Below the pieces are notes generated by a model. It was given only the letters and a program-made list of their open reading frames with translations. It was not told the DNA's origin and ran no database searches. This document shows positions 1 through 27,500 of a stretch of 64,000 nt of DNA, in pieces; the first letter of the stretch is position 1; each line of letters begins with the position of its first letter. The translations under genes and the position numbers were made by a program. Source of the stretch: Zoroaster sp. YZ-2022 (lineage: Eukaryota; Echinodermata; Asteroidea; Forcipulatida; Zoroasteridae); contig CM055823.1 of the NCBI GenBank assembly GCA_029582265.1, positions 29,541,560-29,605,559 of the forward strand, in the 5' to 3' direction.

Positions 1-118
1 CGAAAACCAACATAAAAGTGAATTTTAAAGATAGTTTTCACTTTCTGTACCCCCAAAAATCGATAGAATCATTTTTGAACTAGTTTGTGGTTGCAAAAAA
101 ATGACAAAAACACCCTTA
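1..118. other. Unassigned sequence at left edge
   Basis: A/T-rich sequence with no recognisable gene or repeat boundary. Confidence 0.4.
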
Positions 119-480
119 AAAAGTGGCGGTTGTGTATGACATTCTTTCCACCGATATAACTAACGTTAGTTTTTCATGATAGTTTATTTGGAAAGAATGC
201 AGAATACAACTGTCCCTTTTTTTTATCCAAATGCTGACAGATATCACAGATTTTCCTTCAAAAGATGATAGAGGACACACCTAAGGAGAGGAAAGTGTAG
301 TCAAGTGAGGATTGGAAACAGTATTTTGAGAGATTTTGAGCAATGAATATATGCACATCCAGTGAGATGTTGGCCATTTTGTTGTCTGCTAAAAACACAT
401 GCTTAGACATTGTGCCACAAGTGGCAGTTGGGTTCGACATTCTTTCCATTTATTTTCATAATCTGCTCGAAACTGTTAAA
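119..480. repeat. Interspersed MITE-like repeat, copy 1
   Basis: A block with AAGTGGCGGTTG near its left end and AAGTGGCAGTTGGGTT near its right end, both followed by ACATTCTTTCC. The inner part (about 245-480) is repeated in the same orientation at about 1430-1665, so two copies bracket the first coding exon of GTF2H1. Related end sequences recur at 57632 and 59150. This looks like a non-autonomous DNA transposon family; the superfamily is not clear. Confidence 0.6.
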
Positions 481-514
481 AATTTAAACGCTAATTCACA
501 CAAAACTTACGGTT

Positions 515-1054
515 AAAGGGACAGTATCGTCACGTTCTGCAATCAGAGCAGACTTTCAACAGGGCATGGAATCGGTGTCCCAGTTCAAGAAGAACACAGT
601 CACTGAAATTTACTGGCTCATTAACCCTCCTACAATCAGTGCAATTTTTGAAACAATCCATTCAGGCCACTCCAAGCCATTAGCTGTTGCCAGTGCCCTC
701 CTATGGTTACCCTTCTGTGCACTGTCACACCACTGAGATTACAGGGTAAGGTGGTCTCCCATCGATACATTGCAGGCCATACTAATATGTTCAAACATTT
801 ACAGTATCCTTGGGTGGCACACAGTTGATTTTGTAAGATTACTTGGAAAGGACAGCAGGCTTGTACATGTATGTACTGAAGGTTGCTCAAGACCAGAATT
901 TTGTGGATCGGAGTGGCCTCCATGTGTAGGAGGCTTAATGCAGCAGCAACGGTAATATGGCCTTATCATGTGCGATATTATTTTCAGTCGTTGAGTTAAT
1001 CTAAAACTAGCAATCCAATTCCATGCCCTGTTGATCGTGACGATATTGTCCCTT
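515..1054. mobile_element. AAAGGGACA-TIR MITE carrying a nested element
   Basis: The left end AAAGGGACAGTATCGTCACG is matched in inverted form by GTGACGATATTGTCCCTT at the right end. Subterminal CAGGGCATGGAATC and GATTCCATGCCCTG type sequences are also inverted. An intact 218-bp copy lies at 31690-31907. Here the element is split by a TTAA-bounded element at 621-938. Confidence 0.7.
621..938. mobile_element. Nested TTAA-flanked MITE
   Basis: The element begins TTAACCCTCCTACA and ends TGTAGGAGGCTTAA, giving inverted ends inside TTAA. The same sequence occurs in opposite orientation at 60943-61261. TTAA target use and CCC/GGG ends are typical of piggyBac-type transposition. It is inserted inside the MITE at 515-1054, so it is the younger of the two. 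Confidence 0.65.
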
Positions 1055-1177
1055 GAAATAATGGTATCCTAGGTCATGTAACGTTAGGTACAGTTTGAAT
1101 AAGGCATCAGCTAATTTTGTTTGCTTGAAAAAAATCCAAATTGTTAAAAGTTTGAATTCCCCCCCCCCCCCCCACAG

Positions 1178-1192
1178 CATTAGAAGGAAGGA
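1178..1192 (+). other. Short 5'UTR segment after a probable splice acceptor
   Basis: A run of about 16 C residues followed by ACAG ends at 1177, giving a strong polypyrimidine tract and acceptor. Fifteen bases of leader precede the ATG at 1193. The transcription start is therefore probably in an upstream non-coding exon that I cannot place. Confidence 0.5.
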
Positions 1193-15419
<14,227 letters not shown>

Positions 15420-15447
15420 CACCATCCCAAGAAGGCCAAACTCTGTT

Positions 15448-15453
15448 AATAAA
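15448..15453 (+). promoter_or_regulatory. Probable polyadenylation signal of GTF2H1
   Basis: AATAAA lies 29 nt after the stop codon at 15417-15419. It is unusually close, so a longer 3'UTR is possible. Confidence 0.45.
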
Positions 15454-15917
15454 AAAGATTTGCGCTGGAGGATTTGTTTTTATATTGATTGGTTTACCAA
15501 TATTGGTAAACCAGGTCGCCATCGGTAATGCTTGGTAACCGGGTTCTAGGTCACCATCAGTTATTCCTCTGTATCACTGGTTCCCTGTGTGATGCTGTCA
15601 TTTCACCCGTTTTGATATTGAAGATAGTTCTGAAGGATTATACGTTTGTGCATTTTGTAATCACAATAATAATACAGGGTTCTTTCTTTATATTTAGGAA
15701 GGAAAGAGTACTCTTTGCTAAATTCAAACTTGAAATAATTTCACTTTCTTAAAAGTTACAGCACGTCGAACAAATTTATTTGATACGATGGATTGATACC
15801 ATCATAAACTTAACACTATTCCACCATGTTATTTTTGAATAATTAATATATACCTTAAGATCATGCATATTGTGTGTGAATTGTTACTTTTCTATCTTTT
15901 TTGGTTATGTTGCTTTA

Positions 15918-16262
15918 GGCCCCCCAAAAAAGTCATCAAGACACTTAGTACACGTTCAAGTATTAATCCTAACTACCCCCCAAAAAAAAGTCTCTGGTCA
16001 CATGCATTTTTTTGGCCATCTTTTTTTTGCCAAGAGGGAAATATTTGATACATTGTATACACGGGGACCAAATTTCCCATATACAAAGTATGGTGGCTAA
16101 GAGAGGCCTCACAAATCGGGCAAATGTTCATACCCCTATGTCAAAAACTTGTTTAAAGCACATCAGAGCAGAAATTAAATTGATCCAGCAATTTTGGCGT
16201 TTCATAGCAAAAAGAAAATTAAAAATGCTGACGTCCAGAGACTTTTTTTTTGTCTTAAAATA
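15918..16262. mobile_element. Family D MITE, copy 2
   Basis: Shares GTATGGTGGCTAAGAGAGGC and GGGCAAATGTTCATACCCC with the other copies, in opposite orientation to 2478-2868. Ends are AAAGTCTCTGGTC and CCAGAGACTTTTTT. It lies between the two convergent genes. Confidence 0.7.
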
Positions 16263-16354
16263 AGTCATGCCAGAAAATAACTGATCAGTACATTAATTAA
16301 TTCATAAAGCGTAGGGGAAAAAACGTTACTGGCACTGGCTTTTTACCCTGTTAC

Positions 16355-16961
16355 AGTAGCTGAACGTTTGTGGCAAGTAGTTATAGTGGTAAAAATAACA
16401 TGAACTGACTGTTGACCCAAATGTGACCTGTTGCAACGAAAGTCGCACTATACCATTTCACAGTACATCGGGAAAAGTGAAAAATCGGAGGGAGGTCTAT
16501 TTTTGTTTGGTTATTATATTTGCAGTTTGTAAATCTCCAGCTCAATCAGACAATTAAAAACCTCAATTTCAGACCAATTTCGTTGGTAGCTTTTATCATG
16601 TTCTGACAAACAACTTAAAACAAAGACGGAAACGCCCCTCTGGGAGATCACTGTAACCCTAAGTGTTATATATCATTGGAAAGCTCTTGTTCTACTGAAT
16701 CCAGAAATACCAATAACTCAATTGTTTGAATTTCCGACTTGAAGCTCATTTTGTGGCGACAGGTCACAAATGTGCACACAGGGGAATTTTTGACCTCCCT
16801 AGACAACAAAGGCAGTTGGAGGATTTTTATTGTTCACTAACAATGCTTTTACCTGTCAAAAACGGGCAACTCATTTTGACTTGTATTTTAAATATACTTA
16901 CTACAGTAAGATTTGACAGTGTTCGACTTTTAAGTAACCCATGAAGTCATAGAAGGGTTAA
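16355..16961 (-). mobile_element. Family A TTAA-MITE split by another insertion
   Basis: The right end AGAAGGGTTAA and adjacent sequence match the start of family A in reverse. The left part near 16355-16430 matches its other end. The middle, about 16428-16765, is bounded by GTGACCTGTTGC and GGCGACAGGTCAC, which looks like a nested inverted-end element. Confidence 0.55.
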
Positions 16962-17331
16962 AATGTTTTGTTCAATTATTTTGTAAATGTATCAATTGAG
17001 AGTGATGTTATGGAAATAAAACTAAACACAAAATTCCACAAACTCAACAATTATACATGTAGCTAAGTTTTGTATTTAATTTATACATTAAATATTCCAC
17101 TGTTACTTTATGTTACTTGTAAGCAATGACAACACAATAAATCACAACATTTCTCAAAGAACTTTCACAAAGGTTAAAAATACATAGATTATCATAACCA
17201 CATAATTAGAAACTTGAAGATTGACTGAGCTGCAATCATGTGCATAACATTAATTTTGCACTAAAAATTGAATATTGTGTACATAAGAAAAAAAAAGCAT
17301 CATAATTATATTGCCCCTCTCATTAACCCTT
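16962..17331. other. Intergenic sequence
   Basis: A/T-rich, with no gene or repeat end recognised. Confidence 0.4.
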
Positions 17332-17714
17332 AAGGGACAATATCATCACAATCAGAGCAAACATTCCTACTCCTGGGCTGTAAATAATAGTCCTAGATAG
17401 CCCCTGTGAATTCTCACGATTTTTTTTTTTACAAATCTCCCTTTGCCTCAAAAAGAGAAGTAGCCACCAAGGAAAGAAAGAAGTAGCCTGTATTGTGTCC
17501 AAATCATTAGTTACTTTTTTGTTGGGATGTGGAGGATTCTGTAAATCCTCCAAAATTAATCTTTCAGGGGACTTTGTCCTCGAGTCCAAATGGAGACCCA
17601 GGCCCACTAACCCATTGTTAAGGAATTTTTACCTTTGTCGAATCACACGCCATAAGATCATATTTCCAAGGCTGCATAATAATGAAATTCTGTTCACGGT
17701 GATATTGTCCCTTT
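17332..17714. mobile_element. AAAGGGACA-type MITE with family E interior
   Basis: Ends AAGGGACAATATCATCAC and GTGATATTGTCCCTT are inverted. The interior (17400-17640) is the family E block with CACCAAGGAAAGAAAGAAG, so the ends and core appear to come from two element families or a nesting event. Confidence 0.6.
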
Positions 17715-18520
17715 AATCCCGCTCCCTTCACTCCTCAAAACTTTGACATGAATCAAGTTGAAATCTAAGGCAGAGAACCGAGTCAAGTCAAGTAGATTTT
17801 TCGTCTCAAACCAAGTCACTTCACTGGAGTCTGATTGACTGGGCTGCAATAAATAACTTTTTAAAGGGGTAATTTCACAAGATAATTGACAGTGATTAAG
17901 AGTATAAATCAAGCGAGTGATATGGAATGATAAATTTGTGAAAATAAAATTAAATAACTAAATTTGCCTCTGAACTTGAGTAGGCATCTTTAAATCTAGA
18001 TTGTAGGATTATGCGGGGTGAGTTGCAACTATAGGAATACATGGGACGTGTAGTCTTTTGCAGGGCAAGCTAGTTAGAAGGTATTGGTAAGTGTGGGGCC
18101 AGTCCCCAATGGGTATAGACATACATGTACATGTATAAAAAACGACATTTTGTTTACATGGCAAGACAAAAAACTGGGGGGGAGGGGGAAAGGTGTATTC
18201 CCCAGCCACGGACCTGCAGAATTTGTGCAAATGAATAAGGAAACTTTCTGTGCTGTATTGACCAATCAGATATGTTGAGTTGTTGCTATGGATACAACCT
18301 ACTAGAAAGCTGGCACATTTAGTTGACCTGCGATGCATAATACGTTTTGTGCAGCTAAGAGACGAGACAAGACAAGATACAAAAAAATACATGCATAATT
18401 CATTTTTATAATACGCACACCTTGGCTTTGAAAGAGTTTTTTTCCCCAGTGTGGGTGTGGTCAGAAGACCAATTAGTCACGCCCCTTTTTGATGACCCTC
18501 AAAATCTTGAAAGTTTTTTG
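17715..18520. other. Convergent intergenic end / Ric-8 3' flank
   Basis: No gene is recognised. A G-rich tract lies near 18174-18192 and ACATGTACATGTA near 18121. The Ric-8 3'UTR must lie in this stretch; I could not find an unambiguous polyadenylation signal on the minus strand. Confidence 0.4.
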
Positions 18521-21500
18521 TTAGTTTTCGTTATCATCGGAGTCTTCTTCTCTGGCTGGTTCCAACGCTGCTCTCTGAACGATATCCATCATGGGTACCA
18601 ACTTCCCATCGTCCGACACAGACATCGGTTGGATGACGCCCTCTCTGGTGAGAAAACAAAATTCAATTTTTTTAAGAGGGTTTACATTTTTGGTAATCCA
18701 CCTCAACGAGTAGACTTTGCAGCAAAATAACCACACTGTGAATGTGAAAATTACAAATATTTAAATATTTTAAATCTAATGCATAAATGTATATTTAACT
18801 GTACAAGAGACTAGGAGTAGACTCGTGATTTCATTATTTTTCCCCAACACTGATGTATGTATGAAAGACTGTATACTCGGTGCTTTCCGAGTGTCTGTGA
18901 AAACAGAACAAAAACTCACAGGCGACTTGGGTGGGAATTGAACCCACGACTTCAATGCCTCAGAATTATGCATGTATTTAAGGTCAATTGAACCTCCTGG
19001 ATGTTGAACCCCTTGCGTATGGTATTATTTTTACCGAGTGAAGGTGGTTGCGGCCAACCAAGAAACATCTGTGGGACCAGGGAGCGCCGGGTCGAACCCG
19101 GCCGTGGACATGTGCGTATAGACCGAACAATAAGAGGGCAAGCTAAACCGGGCATACCCCTATTCATCACATGTGAAGTCCCCACATAGTGTAATTGAAA
19201 GGACTGTGTTCAGAATGCTCTCAAAAGCCCAATCTATTATATAACACTCCATTTCAAAAACAATATGGTCCACCAAACTACCAGCCTTCTTGAAGATTTC
19301 TATTCAAGGCGAATTCTCAGCAAATACAGCTGGAAAATCAATTAATTCACCGGCCGCGGCTATAGCCGTCAACCGTACGCAAGAGGTTAATTTTGGTGCT
19401 ACTTCTCTTCTTTCAAGAAAAGGGATATTTGTAAAAAAAATACTGAAATCAGGAAAAATCCCGAGGAATCCCAGGCCTGATTCTTACCTTGTGATTCTCT
19501 GGATCATGGTAGCGAGCTCAATGGCTGCTATTTCTTTCTGTTCGTCAGTCATCCCTTCCATTGGGTTGGGTCGCTCAGACTCAACACGGCCAGTCACCGG
19601 GTTTACCCTGATTATAATAAACAAGACAACAACAGATTATCTTGTAAGTAAAACTTGAGGCTTTGCGTGATAAAAAAGGATAAGTAAAGACTAGTAAGAC
19701 TAATTGCGGTGACACTATGTGGAATCTCAATTGAGTAGTAATTAGTTCTGAAAAGAACTGGAGGTACAACTCGACGTTTCGATCAGTATGCTCTGATCGT
19801 CCTCAGGAGAATGCCGGACTCTGGAAAATGCTGCTGCTTAAGTAGACTGCTGGAGGATTAGTTCGTTGAGGCGCAGGCGGGAACTGTTGAGACTAGGATC
19901 CTAGGGGTTGGGGGAGAGGAGTGTGTGCTCACTGAACTGAATCAGTTGTTAACAAGCACAGGGGGGGTGGAGGGTGGTTGACTTAGGATATAGGAGATCC
20001 CTCAGTCTGGGGTGGGTTATGGACTTTGGATATAGAAGATCCTTCAGTCCGTAGTAGTGGTCGCCAAATGTCGCTGATGTAGAAGCCGATGTCCTGTGGC
20101 ACAGTGTCGTGTTTGACGATCTCGATGGCCTCTCTGATGACCCTCCCATGTTAGTGAGCGCCTAGCAAGCAGCCACTCATAACAGCTCTCCAGTTTTTGT
20201 GCTAAGTAAGTGTTTTGTAGCTACAAGTTTGTCTTCATTTTTATACTAGTGGATTTCTTATTACATCTGGAATCTACTGGACGTTTTATGTGAGTATTTG
20301 TATATTTGTTTTCTTATAATAAGTGAAAACCTGTTTTTTTTTGTTTTTTTGTTTTTTTTGTCTGTCTCTGCAGTAAGTTTTTACTGTTGAGTGTATATAC
20401 ATTTTGGATCTTCATTTTATTTGTGCAGTCAACTCTGATTTAGATTATAACCTGTAGCTAGAGATTATAACCCATAGCTTGACCACAAGCCTTTTGTTTG
20501 GATCAACAACTTTGTGATCAGACAATGGAGGTCTACATCCTGTTTATTCTACTCCTGCTATCCAGACCATTGTGTCTCAATGACTCATCAGAAGATGGCT
20601 ACAAGATGCAATCTACAGATTGTTCACCCAAGATCCGCCATCTTAAATTCTTGAGACGCCCTATATACTATGATAATTCATCTGCCACCTTTCACCTGGA
20701 ACTCTTAATTTCTGGTGACATAAACCCAAACCCTGGACCTGAATCACTGATCAACACACCCACAACTCAGCTCCATAAAATTTCCTACAGCCGCAATGAA
20801 CTACTCAATCTTAGCAATGCTCCATGTACTGATGTAGCTTTATCTTATTCAGCATTGAGTCAATTGAACTGTCTTGGAATACTTGCTAATCAACCCCAAA
20901 CATACCGCCGCACATAGAGGTAAAAAGCTGGTCGCCCGTAGAATGGACAAACATACACAACTAGCACTCCAGCCTTGCAAAACCCAGCAGTGAACTTAAC
21001 CACATCAACAAGCGACATTGGCATAACTTCAACTCCAACTACATGTATTCATGATGAGTCTAAACTTCAGCTCTGTGTACTAAACACTCAATCCATATGT
21101 AACAAATCGGATGAATTTGTTGACTTTGTACTTCAAAACAATTTGGATCTTGGTGCCATTTCCGAGACAGGGTTTAAACCTGAAGATGACTTGCTACCCG
21201 TGGTGTACTCCTGCTGGCTACTCTCTCCATCATATCCCCAGACCAACAAAGACCGATTGGAGGGTTGCACTGATCTTTAGGTCCAGTTTATCTGTCAGTA
21301 TGAAAAGTGTTAACATTGACTACCTAACATTTGAATCTCTGCATGCTGAGGTAACGTGCAACTCTAGATCTGTTCGCCTTGTTGTATTGCTCGACCAGAA
21401 AGGGATGTTGATGGTAAACATGTAAACTTCTCCAGTTTTCTGCAGGAATTTGAGAAATTAATTGTGGATTATCTCTTGCACCCATCTGACATTATTTTAA

Positions 21501-24500
21501 CCGGCGATTTTAACATTCATATGGACATCTCTTCAAACAATTATGCGAATCAGTTTAAAGATCTGCTCTCTCTGCTCATGGACTTATCCAGCATATCACA
21601 GCACCCACTCATCGATATGGTCACTGTCTTGACCTCATGATAACGTGAAAATACTTCACCTCTCATCTCGAATATAACTATCCATCCCGGCTTATCTGAT
21701 CATTATGCAATCATGGCAGATATGAACCTTAAAACCTCCCATACCTACCATTTCTGTAACTACTACGCCACTGGAAAAATGTAAATATTAGAGATTTATG
21801 TCATGATATTGAATCTCAACTGGAAAATGTAAACCTTGAAGATGGTGAGCTGGATTCTTGTGTCAATCTATTTGAATCTACTGTCCGTAACATCTTGGAT
21901 GATCATGCTCATAAAAACTAGAACTGTAAAAACTACAATCTAAATACCCCTGGTTCAATGATAATGTGGTGCTGCAAGGAAACTCCGTCAGTCAACTTGA
22001 GCGAAAATGGCGTGACAATGGGAAACTTGGAGTACATCGGCAAGAATACTGTAACCAACGAGATATTGTGAAGAACATGATTAACCAGGCAAAAAATAAC
22101 TCACTACTCATCTCTTGTGGAAGAGAACTCCGGCGATCAGAAAAACTCTTTAACATTGTTGAAAAGCTGCTTCATAAACCCAAAGTTCCAGTGCTTCCAT
22201 CTACACACTCCAATCAGGACCTCGCTAATGAATTTTCAAAATTTTTGTCACAAAAATTGAGAATATCCAGTTCTTTTCCCCCAGTACCTGTCATTCTATC
22301 AAACACCGTCCGCAAGGATCCACAATGTAGACTGTCTATGTTTGAGCCTACTAGTGTTCACGGAGATCAAGAAACTCATCATGAAATCGCCATCAAAATC
22401 GTGTGAACTTGATCCAGTGCCAACTTTGCTAATAAAACAAAAATATTGATGTGTTTGCTAAGTATATCACAATTATTGTAAACAGATCTCTTTCTTCCGG
22501 TTGTTTCCCTGATAGCCAGAAGATTGCTCATGTTAAACCACTCCTGAAGAAACCCAATTTGGACAAGGAAGTTTTCAAAATTACCGACCGGTAGTGAATT
22601 TAAAAGTACCTTGGAAAAACAATCGGCGAGTTGTTTCATCACGGATCTCTGACCATGTTCGTGCGAATAACCTGTCCGACACATTTCAGTCAGCCTATAA
22701 ACCATTTCATGGGCGAAACTGCTCTTCGTCAACAATGACATTTTATCTGCCATGGATGATGGAAAAATCACTGCATTAGTTTGTTAGACTTAACACGCCG
22801 CTTTTGACACGGTCGATCACAAAATCTTCTCTCCCGCCTTCAATATCATCTTGGAATACATGACACAGCCCTGGATTGGTGTAAGTCCTACCTTTTAAAT
22901 GAGCCTCAGCATGTTTGTATTGGTAATGCCACCTCCGAGCCTGTTATTCTTGACTATTCTGTACCCCAAGGCTCCGTGCTCGACCACAGTGGTTTACTGC
23001 TTATACGTTTCCAGTTCGTGATATCATTTTGAAGTATAATTTAAATTACCATGTCTACGCTGATGACACAGCTCTACATTACTTTTAAATCTTCTCAAGA
23101 ACCTGCGATTCACTGCATTACAACACTGGAGAAATGTATTCAAAGAGATTCGGTTGGATGAGACAAAACTTCCTGAAATTGAGCGACGAAAAAACAGAAT
23201 TTGTTCTATTTGGATCACGTCAAGCAATTGTCTAAAATTTCTCTTCCATTTATTGCAATTGGTGACTCAAGATAACCCCCTCATCACAAACACGTAATTT
23301 GGGTGTTATATTTGACTCGACAATGACTTTAAAACCTCATATCTCCAACATTGTTAGCATATCATCATTTCATATCAGAAATATTAGCCGAATAAGGAAA
23401 TACTTGAATAAAAAGTGCTACTGAACAAATTGTTCATGCGTTTGTCACATCACGTCTCGATAGCGGGAATGCTCTACTCTCGGTCTCCCATGAATCAAAT
23501 ATCTCGTCTTCAGCACATACAAAACACAGCAGCTCGTGTTGTGACTTTGTCCAGAAAGTCATGCCATATCACGCCAATTTTGAAAGAACTGCACTGGCTT
23601 CCTGTTTCACAGAATTGTTTTTAAACTTATGTAATTGTTCTAAATCTTTTAATAACATTGCTCCAATTTATATTTCTGAACTGCTTAAAGTCTACACTCC
23701 ATCACGCATAATTTGGCGCTCAGCAACATGTCACTCCTAAAGGAACCAACTTAAAACGGAACTGGGGTGATAGGTCTTTTCTGTCGTGCTCCGAGACTCT
23801 GGAATCATCTTCAACTAAACTCAAATCTTGTCATAGTATAACTAGATTTAAGTCGATGCTTAAAAACTCATCTTATGTCACAATTCTTCAAAAGATGATG
23901 TATATTTGTATTGCACTGTGGTACATGTATCTCAGTACATAATTGTTTCCCCTATGTTATCATTGTATATTGTTTGTATTCATGTTTTTATCTTTGTTTC
24001 CGCGCCTTGAGCGCCCAGCAGGGTGGATATGTGCGCGCTACAAATCTTTATTATTATTATTATTATGATGCATCTGGGGTGCCATGTGTCGATGGGTGTG
24101 ATGAGTTGGGCTGTTTGCAGTGACAACATGTAACCATTTTTTCTTTTCTTTTTTGAGTACGAAGTGGTTTTGAAAAGAACCAGATGGTTACAACTCAATG
24201 TTTCGATCAGTATGCTCTGAGTGTCTTCAGTAGAAAATTAAATTGAGAATATAAGCAAAATGGAATGAAAGTTTGTTTTATCTTAAAGTGTTACTTTGCC
24301 TTTTGCCAGAATCATATATCCCAGTTGAATTATGGGGGGTGCGGTGGTTTTTCATAATTTTTTAAAATGAAGTAAATATCGCCCTTTCAGAACAAGGTCG
24401 TATTTAAAAAATGCAACAAGGTCAAATGTGCAATAGTGCATAAATTAAACCAATTGAGTGCAATAACGTTGTATCTTCTTCCATAGGTTTTGCGTGTTCA

Positions 24501-27500
24501 TCCTGGAACTCTGTAAAAAGATACGACCTTGTTGCACTGAGCAAAATCCATGTCTACAACAAGGTCGTAACTATGATACGACCTTATTGCACTGATGCGA
24601 CAACATATTCTTACTCCTCTAATGAATCCCTCCCCCTTTCTTGTAAGATAAGACTCACTCATTCCGGACATCCTTGTACTCCTCGGTGTCACTGTCTTCC
24701 TCATCAGGGCTGTAGTCTGTGTTACCATGGCCACCTGCTAGGAGACCGCGTCTCGCCAACATCCCCGCTGCGTTACCATAACCTGTGTACTTGATGAGCC
24801 TGGTAACTAAAGATGAGAAAATGAAAATCAGACAAAATTATTTCTAGGGAAGATCGATACAAGTAAGTTTCACATTGCAATTCAAAAAATTATTCATGAA
24901 AAATAAATTTTATATCCTACCTGTAAGTAGATTTTTTATGAAATGAAAAAGTTATCTTTCATACAAAAACATTTAAAGACTTTTGGGAATCAATTCCAAC
25001 AGACCTCGATCTTAACAATGGCCATTGCCGTGGTGCCCCTCTTGAGTTGGCCGCATTGCCCCTTTGGTTGGCCAAGGCCAAAGTGGCCGTGCCCTCTCAA
25101 TCCTTAACCTTCCCAAATCCTCCAAAATCCTCTTTGCTAAAGTGAAGGATTTTGGAGGATTGAGGTTATTAGGCATACTTGCCTTTCCATGGTACATGTA
25201 CATCCATGTTTGTTGTAGTGATTGCAAGGTTAGTGCTTGGGTCAGTGGACACTGTTTATTGCTCCATGCATGCAGGGAGGGTCCCTGGCCATGTACATGT
25301 ATCACAGATTAGAAACACACGTGTGCATACATGTCATGTGCAAGCAAATGGGCCTAGGGAGTTAGGGTTAAAGTCGAGGCCTGTTCCAGTAATGTTTAAA
25401 AAAAAAAAAAAAAAATTAGAAATATATACTTACCCGATTCCTTGCAGAGAATAAAAAGGAAGTCGGCGACGACTTCCTTAATGTCAGTTGAGTGATTGGT
25501 CATGAGTCGTACCAACTTATTGCGTATGTTACAACCCTGCTCTGGTAAGAGGCAAGCTTCGTCTTTCTTTAACGGAGGTAGAACCTGGGTAACAAGAGGA
25601 ATATATAGTAAGCAATGCAATGATGAGGAACTGTGATGAGTATTTTTCCGTTATTAATAGTTAGGGATCGTCTGAAAACTTGATATGCTCCTGTTCCTCG
25701 TTTTCTTTTCGGGAATAAATTGTGTTCCAAAAGGAATATTCACCGGAAACAGCAGCTTTTCCAAATGGGCACACGCAAAAGCAATTGGATCAGCTAGAGT
25801 CGGCATACATAGGTTTTCTCAGATGGATGGTCAAAGGAGGTCACCAGAGAGAAAAAAAACATAATAAAATATACAAGGATGGACAGAGTTGAAGGAGAAT
25901 TCAGTAAGTACAAACTGAAAAATGAAAAAATAGTTGAGATATGTGGGGGGTAGGTCGATTGAGGAATTTATACGAAAACAACAGTATAATTGGATTGGGC
26001 ATGTATGTAGGGAGGATGACGAGAGGATGACGAAAAAAGCTGACCTTTGCTAATGAGACGAGGTACAGAAAAAAGTCCAGCATAACGGAAAACACGTATC
26101 GACAGGTCATGATGAACCAAAAGAAAACAGCTCAAAAGAAAGAGGACGAGGTGATAAAGAGTATGCTAAATAAGGAAACAAATTTGCATCTGAAGGATGC
26201 TAATTGCAATGTTGATAGTAAATGTCAACGTGAAAAATAACTAACTATACTAACTAACTGGCTATATAGGATTCTAGCCAGCCAATCGTCATCAATTGTT
26301 TATCACCAGACGCAAGAATTTCATCTAACTATAACTAACTTATGTCTAATAATCGTACTAACCCCATAGGCAACCTTCCTGAATCCATCATAATCCATCA
26401 GTCAATGGTATACTCAACACCCAGAACTTTGGACTCTGAAAGATTGGTATGCCTGGTCACATGCAGAGCATGGGTGGTTTGGCTATGCAATAACGAATCC
26501 TTCAAAATCATGCAAAACCAGGAGATGGATTTTGCAGGATTTGTGGGTAGTTAGGGTTAATTGAATGTTTCAAATGGAACATATATGGTAACACCAAGCA
26601 TTCCAAAATGGAATGCTGCCTATTCCCAGTTGCTGCTTGGGTAAAAGGCGCCCTCAACAGGACATGCATGGAGTGGATAAAAAGGTATTGGATAATTGCA
26701 AATGGATACCTACCCTATCCTTCAGATATCTGCGTATGATTGAACTTCTCCTGCACAGGACACAGAGGGTGCTAAGAACAGGATTGAGCTGCTCGACAAC
26801 GCGGAGCTTCTTAACTACTGCGGCCTGAAAAGAAACAAAATGTAGATTCTTTATCAGACAGTGATGATGAGAAATCATCTATGCGTCTATCAGCAACAAC
26901 GTGTGAAGACATTCTTGAATCATATATGTATCAGGGGTGTAATTTGAATTTATTCATAGAAGGGAAACGATAGGGAGGGATCTTGTCAAGACCCAAAAAA
27001 CAAAAACAGAAAAAAAACAAAGTTTAAGATCAGACTGACAAACAGACCTACAGATAAGTTTGCTTCCAGGGGTGTGATATGACAAAAAATGTAAAAAAAA
27101 TGGTTAGTAGGTCTGGGTCTCCCTTTGGTCTAGAGGTCAAAGCCCCCTGAACCTCCTGGATGTTTAATTTTGGAGGATTTACAGACTCTCCACATCCCCA
27201 CAAACAAGAAACTAGAGGTTTGGACACAACACAGTCTACTTCTTTCTTTCCTTGGTGGCTACTTCCCTTCTTTCAAGAACATTTTGAGGCAAAGGGAGAT
27301 TTGTACAAAATCCTGAAATCAGAAAAAAATCGTAAGAAATCACAGGCCTTGATGTAGAGATATTAATTTACTTGATATTTTACCCCCCCCCCCCAAAAAA
27401 AAAATTTAAATCAGAAGATTTCAATCAGTAATGTTATATTGAAGCACCTTTAACAACATTATCTCAGGCCTCCCAGTGCCTAATCTACCATAAATAGGTT

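Noticed and set aside
18009..18392. 127-codon minus-strand frame beyond the Ric-8 stop
   Set aside because: No homology or splice link to Ric-8, whose conserved C-terminus ends at 18521.
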